From Bacillus sp. USDA818B3_A (GTDB lineage Bacteria; Bacillota; Bacilli; Bacillales; Cytobacillaceae), in NCBI RefSeq assembly GCF_009928415.1, contig NZ_JAABNN010000022.1, positions 1 to 64,000 on the forward strand: a stretch of 64,000 nt of DNA. The letters are read 5' to 3'. The notes beneath the pieces are model-generated. The model searched no databases, was not told where the DNA came from, and worked only from the letters and a program-made list of their open reading frames with translations. Each line of letters starts with the position of its first letter. Position 1 is the first letter of the stretch. The position numbers were made by a program, and so were the translations under genes. Of the stretch, positions 25,462 to 33,730 are shown piece after piece.

Positions 25462-25606
25462 TAAAGTTCTTTTGAGTCAACCGGGCAGTAAATCCATAAA
25501 TCATGTCCCATTCACTTGGGAATTTGCTGCCCGCCATGGTTTCAAAATTATCTATAAGAGAGTTTCTACTCTTTTAATAAAAAAAACTTGTAGGAGTGAA
25601 TGAATA

Positions 25607-26494
25607 ATGAAGAAAATTGGATTTATCGGACTAGGAATTATGGGTAAACCGATGAGTAAGAACTTGATCAAAGCTGGATATCAGTTAATCGTTAGTGATT
25701 TTAATAAAGACGCAGTAAATGAACTTGCACAATTAGGTGCAGAAGTAGAAACAACTCCAAAAGCGATTGCAGAAAAAGCAGATATCGTGATCACGATGCT
25801 TCCAAACTCTCCAAACGTTAAGGCTGTTGCACTAGGAGAAAACGGATTGATCGAAGGTGCACGCGAAGGATTAATCTTCATCGATATGAGCTCAATTGCA
25901 CCTGCTGCTTCACAAGAAATTAATCGTGTATTAGTAGAAAAAGGCGTTGACATGCTAGATGCTCCTGTCAGCGGCGGAGAGCCAAAGGCAATCGATGGAA
26001 CCATCTCTGTTATGGTTGGCGGTAAGATAGAAGTATTTGAAGAAGTGAAAGATGTACTAGAAGCAATGGCTGGTTCTGTTGTCCATGTTGGTGAAATCGG
26101 TGCAGGTAACGTAACAAAGCTTGCTAACCAAGTAATTGTTGCCCTAAACATCGCAGCTGTATCGGAAGCATTTGTTTTAGCTCAAAAAGCTGGTGTAAAC
26201 CCAGAAGCTGTATACCAAGCAATCCGCGGCGGTTTAGCAGGAAGTACCGTTCTAGATGCAAAAGCACCGATGATGTTAGACCGTAACTTCAACCCTGGTT
26301 TCCGTATCAATTTACACATTAAAGATTTAACAAACGCAATGGAAACGAGCCACGAGTTCGGTGCTCCAGCTCCGTTAACTGCAGCTGTTCTTGAAATGAT
26401 GTATGCATTGAAAGAAGACGGACATGAATTCGATGACCACAGCAGCCTATTAAAATACTATGAAAAATTAGCTAACGTAGAAATTTCACGTTAA
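25607..26494 (+). CDS. garR: 2-hydroxy-3-oxopropionate (tartronate semialdehyde) reductase
   Basis: 295 residues, the usual GarR length. N-terminal Rossmann motif GLGIMGKPM (8-16), substrate motif DAPVSGGEPKA (118-128) and the catalytic Lys171 in GNVTKLANQ identify the beta-hydroxyacid dehydrogenase family. The reaction is tartronate semialdehyde plus NAD(P)H to D-glycerate. In this operon it links the aldolase to glycerate kinase. A hairpin (CGGGCAG..CTGCCCG) lies in the 145-bp gap before it, perhaps for differential expression. Ribosome binding site GTAGGAGTG. Confidence 0.85.
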   Translation: MKKIGFIGLGIMGKPMSKNLIKAGYQLIVSDFNKDAVNELAQLGAEVETTPKAIAEKADIVITMLPNSPNVKAVALGENGLIEGAREGLIFIDMSSIAPAASQEINRVLVEKGVDMLDAPVSGGEPKAIDGTISVMVGGKIEVFEEVKDVLEAMAGSVVHVGEIGAGNVTKLANQVIVALNIAAVSEAFVLAQKAGVNPEAVYQAIRGGLAGSTVLDAKAPMMLDRNFNPGFRINLHIKDLTNAMETSHEFGAPAPLTAAVLEMMYALKEDGHEFDDHSSLLKYYEKLANVEISR

Positions 26495-26594
26495 TCCAAA
26501 GTTATTTTTTAAAAACATTATAGAGAACGTGATAATAGGATTGTCCGTTCTCTCCTTTAAACAAACTAAACCATTATGATTGGAGATCATCCAC

Positions 26595-27947
26595 ATGAAT
26601 ACAGTTGAGAAAGTAACTAACGCAACTCCAGTTGTCACAGAAATGGAAGTATATCCGGTTGCCGGCCGCGACAGTATGTTAATGAACCTTAGCGGCGCAC
26701 ACGGTGCTTATTTTACAAGAAATATTGTCATCTTAAAGGACAGCAACGGTAATGTTGGTGTTGGTGAAGTACCTGGCGGCGAAGGCATCCGTAAAACCCT
26801 TGAAGATGCAAGAGCGATTGTAGTCGGTTCTTCCATCGGTAATTATAACAATATCTTAAATAAGGTAAGACAAGAATTTGCTGGCCGTGATTCTGCTGGC
26901 CGTGGATTGCAAACATTTGACTTACGTATTACGATCCATGCTGTTACAGCCATTGAAGCAGCATTACTTGACCTGTTAGGAAAGCACTTAAATGTTCCTG
27001 TTGCCGCTCTACTTGGTGAAGGCCAGCAGCGTGATAAAGTAAAAACACTTGGATACCTATTCTATGTGGGCGACCGCAACCGGACTGATATGCCTTATTA
27101 CAGCAATCCTGATTCTGATGTGGAATGGTACCGTATCCGCCACGAAGAAGCGTTAACACCGGAAGCAGTTGTACGTCTAGCTGAAGCATCACAAGCTCTT
27201 TATGGCTTCAAAGACTTCAAACTTAAAGGCGGCGTGTTAGAAGGTAAAGAAGAAGTTAAAGCAATTAGAGCGTTGAAAGAAAGATTCCCTGATGCAAGAA
27301 TTACCCTTGACCCAAATGGTGCTTGGTCATTGAAAGAAGCGGTTGAGCTTTGCAAAGATTTACATGGAGTTCTAGCTTATGCGGAGGATCCATGTGGTGC
27401 GGAAAATGGCTTTTCTGGCCGTGAAGTAATGGCTGAGTTCAGAAGACAAACAGGTCTTCCTACTGCAACTAACATGATTGCAACTGACTGGCGACAAATG
27501 GGTCATACGATTTCTCTTCAATCAGTGGATATCCCGCTTGCTGACCCGCACTTCTGGACGATGCAAGGTTCTGTACGCGTGGCGCAAATGTGTAATGATT
27601 GGGGCTTAACTTGGGGCTCTCACTCTAACAACCACTTTGATATTTCACTAGCGATGTTTACACATGTTGCTGCTGCGGCTCCTGGTGAAATCACAGCAAT
27701 TGATACTCACTGGATCTGGCAGGAAGGCATTGAACGCTTAACAAAGGATCCTTACCAAATTGTTGATGGCCACTTAAGCATTCCTGATAAGCCAGGTTTG
27801 GGTGTTGAAGTGGATATGGATCAGATCTTGAGGGCTCATGAATTATATAACAACATGGGACTAAATTCTCGCGATGATTCAGTTGGTATGCAAGCTTACA
27901 TTCCAGGCTGGAAGTTCGATAACAAGCGTCCTTGCCTAGTACGTTAA
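26595..27947 (+). CDS. gudD: Glucarate dehydratase
   Basis: 450 residues from the ATG at 26595 (GGAG at 26582-26585). It is an enolase-superfamily glucarate dehydratase: Lys209-x-Lys211 (FKLKGG), metal ligands Asp239, Glu270 and Asn293, and the catalytic His343 with Asp317. All are shifted by four from the E. coli enzyme. It converts D-glucarate (and usually L-idarate) to 5-dehydro-4-deoxy-D-glucarate. It is the operon's first catabolic step although it is fourth in gene order. No galactarate dehydratase gene is present in the window. Confidence 0.92.
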   Translation: MNTVEKVTNATPVVTEMEVYPVAGRDSMLMNLSGAHGAYFTRNIVILKDSNGNVGVGEVPGGEGIRKTLEDARAIVVGSSIGNYNNILNKVRQEFAGRDSAGRGLQTFDLRITIHAVTAIEAALLDLLGKHLNVPVAALLGEGQQRDKVKTLGYLFYVGDRNRTDMPYYSNPDSDVEWYRIRHEEALTPEAVVRLAEASQALYGFKDFKLKGGVLEGKEEVKAIRALKERFPDARITLDPNGAWSLKEAVELCKDLHGVLAYAEDPCGAENGFSGREVMAEFRRQTGLPTATNMIATDWRQMGHTISLQSVDIPLADPHFWTMQGSVRVAQMCNDWGLTWGSHSNNHFDISLAMFTHVAAAAPGEITAIDTHWIWQEGIERLTKDPYQIVDGHLSIPDKPGLGVEVDMDQILRAHELYNNMGLNSRDDSVGMQAYIPGWKFDNKRPCLVR

Positions 27948-27959
27948 TCATTAGACACA

Positions 27960-27987
27960 ATTAGGGTGACTGCTTGGTCACCCTAAT
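27960..27987 (+). terminator. Hairpin between gudD and glycerate kinase genes
   Basis: ATTAGGGTGAC / GTCACCCTAAT, an 11-bp perfect stem. It lacks a long T run, so it is probably a partial terminator or an mRNA-stabilising structure inside the operon. Confidence 0.55.
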
Positions 27988-28023
27988 CTTATAAATAACA
28001 ATAACCGTAAAGGACAGATTATT

Positions 28024-29151
28024 ATGAAGTTTGTGCTAGCGCCTGATTCGTTCAAAGAAAGCATGACGGCGAAAAATGCTGCCCTTGCTATGGAAAGAGG
28101 AATCCGAAAAGTTTTTCCTGATGCAGAATGTGTGATCGTTCCTATGGCTGACGGCGGGGAAGGTACAGTTGAATCCCTCGTGAGTATGACAAATGGGGAA
28201 ATCATAAAGACCGAGGTGCTTGGTCCGCTTGGTGAAAAGGTCGTTGCAGAATACGGTCTATTAGGAGAAGGGCAAACCGCTGTTATTGAAATGGCAAGTG
28301 CGAGTGGGCTGGAATTACTTAAACCGGAAGAGCGGGATCCATTATTAACGACTACTTATGGAACAGGACAATTAATTAAACATGCTTTAGATAAAGGAGT
28401 CAGCCGATTTTTAATCGGAATTGGCGGAAGTGCGACAAATGATGGCGGGGCAGGAATGCTTCAGGCACTAGGTGTTTCATTTAAAAATGAAAATGGGGAA
28501 GAACTGCCATTTGGCGGCGGTGCCTTGGACCGACTGCATACCATTGATTTGAGCGGCTTAGATGAAAGAATCAAAGATGTAAAAATTGATGTAGCCTGTG
28601 ATGTGACCAATCCTTTAATAGGTGAAAACGGGGCCTCTGCTATATTTGGTCCACAAAAGGGTGCCACTCCTGAAATCGTAAAGACTCTGGACCAAAATTT
28701 GGCGCATTATGCTGAAGTAATGAAAGTGCAATTGGGTAAAGATATTGCTCATACGGAAGGAGCCGGGGCGGCAGGCGGTCTTGGTGCTGGTCTGATGGCC
28801 TTTTTAAACGCTGAGCTGAAAAAAGGCGTTGATTTAGTAATCGAGTATACAGGTCTTGAATCGTTTGTTCAAGTTGCTGATTATGTGTTTACAGGTGAGG
28901 GCAGTATTGACGGGCAGACACTTTTTGGTAAGACTCCGTATGGGGTAGCGACAGTTGCTCAAAAGTATTCGATTCCAGTGATTGCTTTTGCCGGCCGAAT
29001 TGGAAAAGGTGTGGAGCCATTGTATGATAATGGGTTTACTGCGATTGTTGGTATTTTAACAGGGGTAACCTCTTTGGAGGATGCGCTAAAAGATGGTGAA
29101 ACAAATATTGAGTTCGCTGCAGAAAATATCTGCCGCCTATTAAAGATATAA
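28024..29151 (+). CDS. garK: Glycerate kinase (GarK/GlxK type)
   Basis: 375 residues, normal for glycerate kinase type I. It begins with VLAPDSFKESMTAKNAA and contains VPMADGGEGTVESL (about 40-53), IGIGGSATNDGGAGM near 137-151 and FTGEGSIDGQT near 290-300. It phosphorylates D-glycerate, in this family usually giving 2-phosphoglycerate, and is the last step from glucarate into glycolysis. It is 76 bp downstream of gudD with a hairpin between. Other plausible substrates are not suggested by the context. Confidence 0.88.
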   Translation: MKFVLAPDSFKESMTAKNAALAMERGIRKVFPDAECVIVPMADGGEGTVESLVSMTNGEIIKTEVLGPLGEKVVAEYGLLGEGQTAVIEMASASGLELLKPEERDPLLTTTYGTGQLIKHALDKGVSRFLIGIGGSATNDGGAGMLQALGVSFKNENGEELPFGGGALDRLHTIDLSGLDERIKDVKIDVACDVTNPLIGENGASAIFGPQKGATPEIVKTLDQNLAHYAEVMKVQLGKDIAHTEGAGAAGGLGAGLMAFLNAELKKGVDLVIEYTGLESFVQVADYVFTGEGSIDGQTLFGKTPYGVATVAQKYSIPVIAFAGRIGKGVEPLYDNGFTAIVGILTGVTSLEDALKDGETNIEFAAENICRLLKI

Positions 29152-29161
29152 CTTTGATGAT

Positions 29162-29192
29162 GCTGCCAAGTTTCTCTTGGCAGCTCTTTTTA
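29162..29192 (+). terminator. Terminator of the glucarate operon
   Basis: GCTGCCAAG / CTTGGCAGC with a 5-nt loop followed by TCTTTTTA, 10 bp after the kinase stop. Confidence 0.85.
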
Positions 29193-29294
29193 TAGGAGCC
29201 GAAGGAAAATGTCAAAATATATCCGCTTGAACCTTTGGGTATTAAAGGTAATAATGGAAGAGTGTATATAAGAATGTATCTAAGGAGCCTTGAG

Positions 29295-29990
29295 ATGAAA
29301 GATCCTTCGAAGAAAATAAATGTGGAAACAGTTAGTCGAAATACGTTATCAAAACAGGTTATGGAAAGTATTGTCCAGCTATTGGTTAGCGGTCAATTAA
29401 AACCCGGGGACAGACTGCCGACCGAAATGGAGTTAATAGGGAGTTTAGATGTCAGCCGTCCAGTCCTTCGTGAAGCGCTTAGTTCGCTGGAATCTCTGGG
29501 GGTTATTAATCGAAAAACAAGGGAAGGGACTTTTTTTAATAATAAGATCTCAAGTCACCCTTTTTCGGTGATGCTGGCATTAGCGCATGATAATTTGCAG
29601 GCGATGGTAGAAGCGCGGATGGCGTTGGAGCTGGGGCTGATTACGATGGCTGCGGAAAAAATCAGTGAGGAAGAACTCGCAAGACTTAAAAGTACGATTG
29701 ATTTTATTGCTAATTGTAAAGACGGTAACTATGGAGAAGCGGATATTGAGTTTCACCGGATTATTGCAATGAGTGCCAATAATCCGATTGTCGAGGGGAT
29801 GATTGACTCGTTAATTGTGACGCATGTGAAGATTAATAGTGAAATTAAGGTCCGTGAACCTGAAAGAACGGTCCGCCATCATACCGCCATCTACGAAGCA
29901 CTCGCAAAGCGCGACCCATTCGAAGCCTTCCACCAGATGTACCTCCACCTTGACTACGTCCGCCAAAAAGTCCTAAAGGACATTAAATAG
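29295..29990 (+). CDS. FadR-subfamily GntR regulator of the glucarate operon
   Basis: 231 residues from the ATG at 29295 (AAGGAG 7 nt upstream). GntR winged helix at about 10-80 (LSKQVMESIVQLLVSGQLKPGDRLP, DVSRPVLREALSSLESLG); FCD ligand domain at about 95-220, with conserved Asp/His metal residues (EFHRIIA, HHTAIYEAL). Such regulators respond to organic acids, and B. subtilis has a similar GntR (YcbG) in its glucarate cluster. It has its own unit behind the operon terminator. The GTGAAnnnnTTCAC palindromes before the operon are candidate targets. Confidence 0.85.
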   Translation: MKDPSKKINVETVSRNTLSKQVMESIVQLLVSGQLKPGDRLPTEMELIGSLDVSRPVLREALSSLESLGVINRKTREGTFFNNKISSHPFSVMLALAHDNLQAMVEARMALELGLITMAAEKISEEELARLKSTIDFIANCKDGNYGEADIEFHRIIAMSANNPIVEGMIDSLIVTHVKINSEIKVREPERTVRHHTAIYEALAKRDPFEAFHQMYLHLDYVRQKVLKDIK

Positions 29991-30004
29991 TTAAAGGTGT
30001 TATT

Positions 30005-30053
30005 AAAGGTGTCAGGCACCATGTGAAGAATTCACATGGTGCCTGACACCTTT
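30005..30053. terminator. Perfect 23-bp inverted repeat built from REP-like sequence
   Basis: AAAGGTGTCAGGCACCATGTG.. pairs perfectly over 23 bp with its reverse copy across a 3-nt loop. Each arm contains GGTGTCAGGCACC, a one-base variant of the 13-mer REP found elsewhere in the window. It lies between the GntR gene and the convergent cytochrome gene and would terminate both. Confidence 0.8.
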
Positions 30054-30084
30054 ATTGGTATTTACACAGTGTTCATATGGGTAC

Positions 30085-30384
30085 TTATTTTTTCGCCAGT
30101 AACCACTTCGTGACGATTCTGGATTCTTCATCTGTTAGAAGGTGGCCAGGCATTTTGTCAGTACCCTCGGTGATCATTTTAAATAGTTCGTCTTCTGAGT
30201 ATTTACTGCTCATATTTAATACGGACGGTCCCACAGCACCTTTTAAATTCTCCCCATGACACGCTAAACATTTATTTCCATAGAGTGTTTCCCCATTCAT
30301 TGCTTCCTGCTTATCATCGCCGCTCGATGAACAACCTGCTAACAATAGAAGAGATACCCCTGTCACTGCCAAGAGCTTTTTCAT
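30085..30384 (-). CDS. Cytochrome c lipoprotein (c551/CccB-like)
   Basis: 99 residues from the ATG at 30384 behind TGGAGGA. Signal peptide with lipobox LLAGC (cysteine about 17), then a short Ser/Asp linker and one class I cytochrome c domain: CLACH haem-binding motif, GPSVLNM, and the axial methionine in KMPGHL. It would be anchored to the outer face of the membrane and shuttle electrons to a terminal oxidase, like B. subtilis CccB. Here it stands alone, not next to a cccA or cta locus. Confidence 0.88.
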   Translation of the reverse strand: MKKLLAVTGVSLLLLAGCSSSGDDKQEAMNGETLYGNKCLACHGENLKGAVGPSVLNMSSKYSEDELFKMITEGTDKMPGHLLTDEESRIVTKWLLAKK

Positions 30385-30554
30385 ATATAAATCCTCCATC
30401 ATTTAAAATAGTAAAAAAGGTTCCTAACAAGATTATAAAGTGTATAAAGATGGGAATAGGGATTAAAACATGAAAGTTTTCGTACAATTGGGTTGAGTGG
30501 GGAAAGGGACACTCGTAAGTATTTAAAAGTGTGATAAATGGAAAAAAATCCCTT

Positions 30555-30588
30555 AAAAAAGACCGTCACCCAAACAGGTAACGGTCTT
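30555..30588 (-). terminator. Terminator of a small minus-strand gene
   Basis: On the minus strand AAAGACCGTTACC / GGGTGACGGTC with one mismatch is followed by TTTTTTAAG. It sits directly behind the 45-codon gene at 30593-30730, which supports that gene being real. Confidence 0.75.
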
Positions 30589-30592
30589 TGGT

Positions 30593-30730
30593 CTATGGTT
30601 GAACTTCTGACTTATGCACCAGCTGGATATTGAATCTGTTGCTCTTTTCTTTTATTTCCCAATATCCCGAACTATATTTATAGATTACAATAAAAACTTT
30701 CCCGTCATAAAGCACTGTTTCTGTTTCCAT
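30593..30730 (-). CDS. Small hypothetical protein, 45 residues
   Basis: Starts METETVLYDGKVFIVIYKY and continues with SSGYWEIKE, ending HKSEVQP. AAGGGTGG lies 7 nt before this ATG; another ATG two codons earlier is too close to it. The sequence alternates as expected for a small beta-sheet domain. A terminator follows at the right distance. I do not recognise a family. Confidence 0.55.
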   Translation of the reverse strand: METETVLYDGKVFIVIYKYSSGYWEIKEKSNRFNIQLVHKSEVQP

Positions 30731-30736
30731 CACCAT

Positions 30737-31110
30737 ACCACCCTTATATTTATTGAGTGATATATCTATATTCCATTATTCGCTACAATATGACGAAAAC
30801 CAACCAAATAACCGGCTCTTTGGCGTAGGATAACTATAAACATTGTCAAAAGCGTAAAAATGGTGACAGGCACCACTCTAGCAAAGCCAAATTTAATAGA
30901 TTAAAAGTTTTTTCCCAAGTTCGCCAAAATCCGAGGATTTCTGTGACGGATTTTAGGGTCAGAGCATGAATAGTGAAGTGTCATGTAATGAATCAAAGGC
31001 TTGGTCTCAAAGTCTGTCGATATTTGATGAGAGAAACTAGTTCCTTGAATTCGCTTACAATTAGTAAACTAATGTCACAGGGAGTTTTTAATATTAAGGG
31101 GTTATCGATA
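30737..31110. other. 374-bp intergenic region before the Spo0E-like gene
   Basis: Holds a REP 13-mer (30862-30874) and a divergent promoter region. An in-frame extension of the Spo0E-like ORF reaches 30973 but lacks a ribosome binding site. No other gene is visible. Confidence 0.4.
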
Positions 31111-31275
31111 ATGACAAATGAAGACTTATTTATCCAAATTGAAAATCTACGATTAAAAATGATATCAGTGGGGCTCTCTAAGGGGTTTACATCAGCTGAA
31201 ACCGTAAGACTCAGTGAGAGACTTGATCGATTAATCAACCTGCAAATGGGTTTAATAGAAGAACTAACAGCATGA
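31111..31275 (+). CDS. Spo0E-like aspartyl-phosphate phosphatase
   Basis: 54 residues; the ATG at 31111 has AAGGGG 9 nt upstream. It fits the Spo0E family (two helices): IENLRLKMISVGLSKGF followed by the signature SERLDRLINLQM, the counterpart of SQELDxLI. Members dephosphorylate Spo0A-P and so delay sporulation. The signature has Glu-Arg instead of Gln-Glu, which is within family variation. The ORF extends upstream without support. Confidence 0.75.
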   Translation: MTNEDLFIQIENLRLKMISVGLSKGFTSAETVRLSERLDRLINLQMGLIEELTA

Positions 31276-31353
31276 TTGTTTACATAGATATGAAGATATT
31301 TTCCCAACATCAGGGGATTGACAGATAAAGGTGAATCGTAATTTTTCAAAACT

Positions 31354-31401
31354 AAAAAAAGACCGGCTTGCAATGGTTATATTGCGAGCCGGCCTTTTTT
31401 T
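31354..31401. terminator. Bidirectional terminator
   Basis: CCGGCTTGCAAT / ATTGCGAGCCGG flanked by AAAAAAA on the left and TTTTTTT on the right. It serves the Spo0E-like gene and the convergent Gly/His-rich gene. Confidence 0.9.
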
Positions 31402-31455
31402 CTACATTTGTTAGCGCGTTGTCCTCGACCTTAGGACCACACAATTTATTATCAA

Positions 31456-31773
31456 TTAATAATATGGGTAACCGCCATAACCTGGGTAACCGCCATAGCC
31501 CGGATAGCCGCCATAATAAGGGTATGGTGCAGGGTATGGATAGCCATAACCGCCTGCGGCAGTAGTTAAGGCTCCTGCGGTTAACCCGCCGAGTAATCCA
31601 CCGATAAATGGGGAACCAAAACCGCCGTAGCCGCCATATCCACCATAGCCGCCCCCATGATAATGTCCATGATGATAACCACCGTGGCCTCCGTGACCTC
31701 CGTGGCCTCCGTGGCCTCCGTGACCATGACCACCATGACCATGTCCTCCGCCGAATCCTCCAAACATGTGCAT
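31456..31773 (-). CDS. Gly/His/Tyr-rich low-complexity protein
   Basis: About 105 residues. Two starts (31773 and 31767) are possible behind AAAGGAG. The N-terminal part is repeated GHGG units, the middle a short hydrophobic GxxxG stretch (FIGGLLGGLTAGALTTAAGG), and the end GGYPGYGGYP repeats. Similar proteins in Bacillus occur in spore coats or as secreted metal-binding proteins; which one applies is unknown. No signal peptide. A distant look-alike lies at 62214-62735. Confidence 0.7.
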   Translation of the reverse strand: MHMFGGFGGGHGHGGHGHGGHGGHGGHGGHGGYHHGHYHGGGYGGYGGYGGFGSPFIGGLLGGLTAGALTTAAGGYGYPYPAPYPYYGGYPGYGGYPGYGGYPYY

Positions 31774-31864
31774 ACATCTCCTTTTCTCTTTATACAAAAG
31801 TAAGAATAGAATCTTACTACCTGTAATGTATGCATGATAGATGTCCAGTGAATGGGCGAATCCT

Positions 31865-32302
31865 TTAGGAATTTGGCTGCCGCAGCTTATGCTGTAATAT
31901 GTTTAATTGCTCCATCAGCTGCTCATACTCGTTTAACTCAATGTGACAGGTCTCAATTTTTTCACTGACCTTTTGCGTAATCAAAGGCTTACCCTCTAAT
32001 GCCTTCTTTTCTAAAAAAATATACACTTTTCGTTCATCCTTGGTGGAGCGTTCCTTACGAAGCCAGCCGTTGCCTTCCATCCTTGTAATCATCGGGGTTA
32101 AGGTCCCTGTGCCAAGATTTAATCTCTCACCTAAAACCTTTACCGTAACACCATCCTGTTCCCATAATGCTAATAGGACTAAGTACTGCGGATAGGTTAA
32201 CCCAAATGATTGAAGTACATTTGTATATAGTTTCGTAAATTCACTTGCCGTTTCATAGATGGCGAAGCAAAGTTGATTATCTAACGTGAAGAAGTCTTTC
32301 AA
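31865..32302 (-). CDS. ohrR: OhrR/MarR-type organic peroxide sensor
   Basis: 145 residues. MarR winged helix at about 40-110 (VTVKVLGERLNLGTGTLTPMITRMEGNGWLRKER). The N-terminal LDNQLCFAIYE keeps the redox-sensing cysteine of OhrR at about residue 12, and no other family cysteine is needed for the one-Cys type. It represses peroxide-detoxification genes until the cysteine is oxidised. It follows the glutathione peroxidase gene by 10 bp on the same strand, so the sensor is cotranscribed with its probable target. Confidence 0.88.
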   Translation of the reverse strand: MKDFFTLDNQLCFAIYETASEFTKLYTNVLQSFGLTYPQYLVLLALWEQDGVTVKVLGERLNLGTGTLTPMITRMEGNGWLRKERSTKDERKVYIFLEKKALEGKPLITQKVSEKIETCHIELNEYEQLMEQLNILQHKLRQPNS

Positions 32303-32312
32303 ATGATCACCT

Positions 32313-32792
32313 TTAAGAAAATAATTTCTTTACATCCTGTTCCATTTTGCTTGGATCCACTGTTGGTGCATAACGCTCGACGACTTGGCCATTCGCATCG
32401 ACCAGAAACTTTGTGAAATTCCATTTAATATTTCTTGAGAGAAGCCCTTTTTTCTGGTCCTTTAAAAAGGTAAATAAAGGATCTGCCTTTTCTCCATTCA
32501 CATCAATCTTGGCAAACATCGGGAAAGATACCCCGTAGTTTAATTGGCAAAATTGAGTCGTTTCGTCGATATCAGCAAATTCTTGATTGTTAAATTGGTC
32601 GCAGGGGAATCCTAAAATCTCAAGGCCTTCGTCTTTATATTTTTCATATAAGCTTTGAAGCCCCTTAAATTGAGGTGTAAATCCACATTTACTGGCAGTA
32701 TTGACAATAATTAATGGTTTTCCTTCATATTCTTTCAATGACTTCTTTTCCCCATTGGGCATTCCTACAGTAAAGTCATAAACAGTTGTCAT
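32313..32792 (-). CDS. Glutathione peroxidase family (thiol peroxidase)
   Basis: 159 residues from the ATG at 32792 behind GGGAGGGA. The active-site cysteine lies in [11 protein letters not shown] (about residue 36); the Gln and Trp/Asn of the catalytic tetrad are in [11 protein letters not shown] and KWNFTKF. B. subtilis BsaA is a homologue; in firmicutes such enzymes reduce lipid or organic hydroperoxides with thioredoxin. The direct repeat at 32815-32845 ahead of it is the likely OhrR operator. Confidence 0.9.
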   Translation of the reverse strand: MTTVYDFTVGMPNGEKKSLKEYEGKPLIIVNTASKCGFTPQFKGLQSLYEKYKDEGLEILGFPCDQFNNQEFADIDETTQFCQLNYGVSFPMFAKIDVNGEKADPLFTFLKDQKKGLLSRNIKWNFTKFLVDANGQVVERYAPTVDPSKMEQDVKKLFS

Positions 32793-32814
32793 GTTTTTCC
32801 CTCCCAAATCAAAA

Positions 32815-32845
32815 TTAATCGTACACAACTTAATCGTACACGACT
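32815..32845 (-). promoter_or_regulatory. Direct repeat, probable OhrR operator
   Basis: TTAATCGTACACAACT and TTAATCGTACACGACT are two 16-bp copies with a 15-bp period, 23 bp upstream of the peroxidase start. Known OhrR boxes are also AT-rich repeats with GTA/TAC cores. It probably overlaps the promoter. Confidence 0.5.
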
Positions 32846-32861
32846 GAAATAGATATTGCAA

Positions 32862-33146
32862 TTATCTTCGTCTTCGTTCTTTGGACTTTTTAATTTTCAT
32901 CAATTTAGTAGCAGGCTGTTTGCGAATCCACTTGATAAAACTTGCCAGCTTTTCATCTGCTCGAAGTTCAGGCAGGGTGGATAGCCGTGCAGCAATTTCT
33001 TCATTCGTATAGAGGGCGTGAATTTGTTTGTGACAGGGAATGCACAAATTCGCGGTTGCTCCAAATGTCCCGCCCATTTCTTTTGGCAGCAGATGATGGA
33101 CCGTTGTCTCGACCTGCTGCCGTCCGCAAAGTTCACAAATCCCCAT
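32862..33146 (-). CDS. HNH endonuclease family protein
   Basis: 94 residues. Zinc-ribbon plus HNH layout: CELCGRQ, TVHHLLPKEMGGT (His-His), NLCIPCHKQIHALY. The C-terminus is strongly basic (KLMKIKKSKERRRR). The length suits the small YisB-like HNH proteins of Bacillus, whose role is unclear; DNA cleavage is inferred from the motif only. Ribosome binding site GGGAGGGAAAA. It lies upstream of the peroxidase-ohrR pair on the same strand. Confidence 0.85.
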   Translation of the reverse strand: MGICELCGRQQVETTVHHLLPKEMGGTFGATANLCIPCHKQIHALYTNEEIAARLSTLPELRADEKLASFIKWIRKQPATKLMKIKKSKERRRR

Positions 33147-33235
33147 AGTTTTTTCCCTCCCGTTATTTTGGTACTATTATTAACAAGAAGTGGTATGGGA
33201 ATTCCGGTTTGGATTGATATAGGAAGGAGCATTCG

Positions 33236-33622
33236 ATGCGTTATTTATTTTTGGCAATCATTGTGATCCCAGCAGCAGACATTGGGTTTTTGCTTTTATC
33301 TGGAAAGACGATTGGCTTTTGGCCTACCCTGCTTATGATCTTACTAACTGGGGTCATTGGGGCTTATTTAGCGAAGAGAGAAGGGCTGCAAACGATTCGG
33401 AGGGTCCAAGAAAGTTTAAGCCGCGGCCAGCTTCCCGGTGATGCGCTTTTGGATGGGGTTTGTATCTTAATTGGGGGGACCCTTTTACTAACCCCCGGTT
33501 TTATAACTGACATTATTGGCTTTCTCATGCTTTTTCCCCCGACAAGGAAGTTATTTAAGCTAATAATTATGTATTTGTTTAAAAAGCGGATCCATCCGAG
33601 CGGCCGGAAGATTATTAAATAA
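33236..33622 (+). CDS. fxsA: FxsA family membrane protein
   Basis: 128 residues, about three to four membrane helices. FxsA family signs: start MRYLFLAIIVIPAADIGF, then GFWPTLLMILLTGVIGAYLAKREG and the conserved GTLLLTPGFITDIIGFLMLFPPTR. In E. coli FxsA affects exclusion of phage T7 when overproduced; its normal task is unknown. Ribosome binding site AGGAAGGAG. Basic cytoplasmic C-terminus. Confidence 0.9.
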   Translation: MRYLFLAIIVIPAADIGFLLLSGKTIGFWPTLLMILLTGVIGAYLAKREGLQTIRRVQESLSRGQLPGDALLDGVCILIGGTLLLTPGFITDIIGFLMLFPPTRKLFKLIIMYLFKKRIHPSGRKIIK

Positions 33623-33730
33623 AAAAGGTTGCACCATTGGGACAAAAAGAAAAGAATGTCTGAAAAATACACACGAAACTCTTGGCGGGCATAAAGTAAA
33701 ATAGGAAATTGTTCAGGAAGGATGTTTACT

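Noticed and set aside
25681-26151. 156-residue Ser/Thr-rich ORF opposite garR
   Set aside because: Codon-shadow of garR; composition reflects the complementary strand only.
31352-31777. Arg/Trp-rich 141-residue ORF on the minus strand (RRPRRPRRSRRP)
   Set aside because: It is the frame-shifted shadow of the Gly/His-rich gene; the low-complexity repeats keep other frames open.
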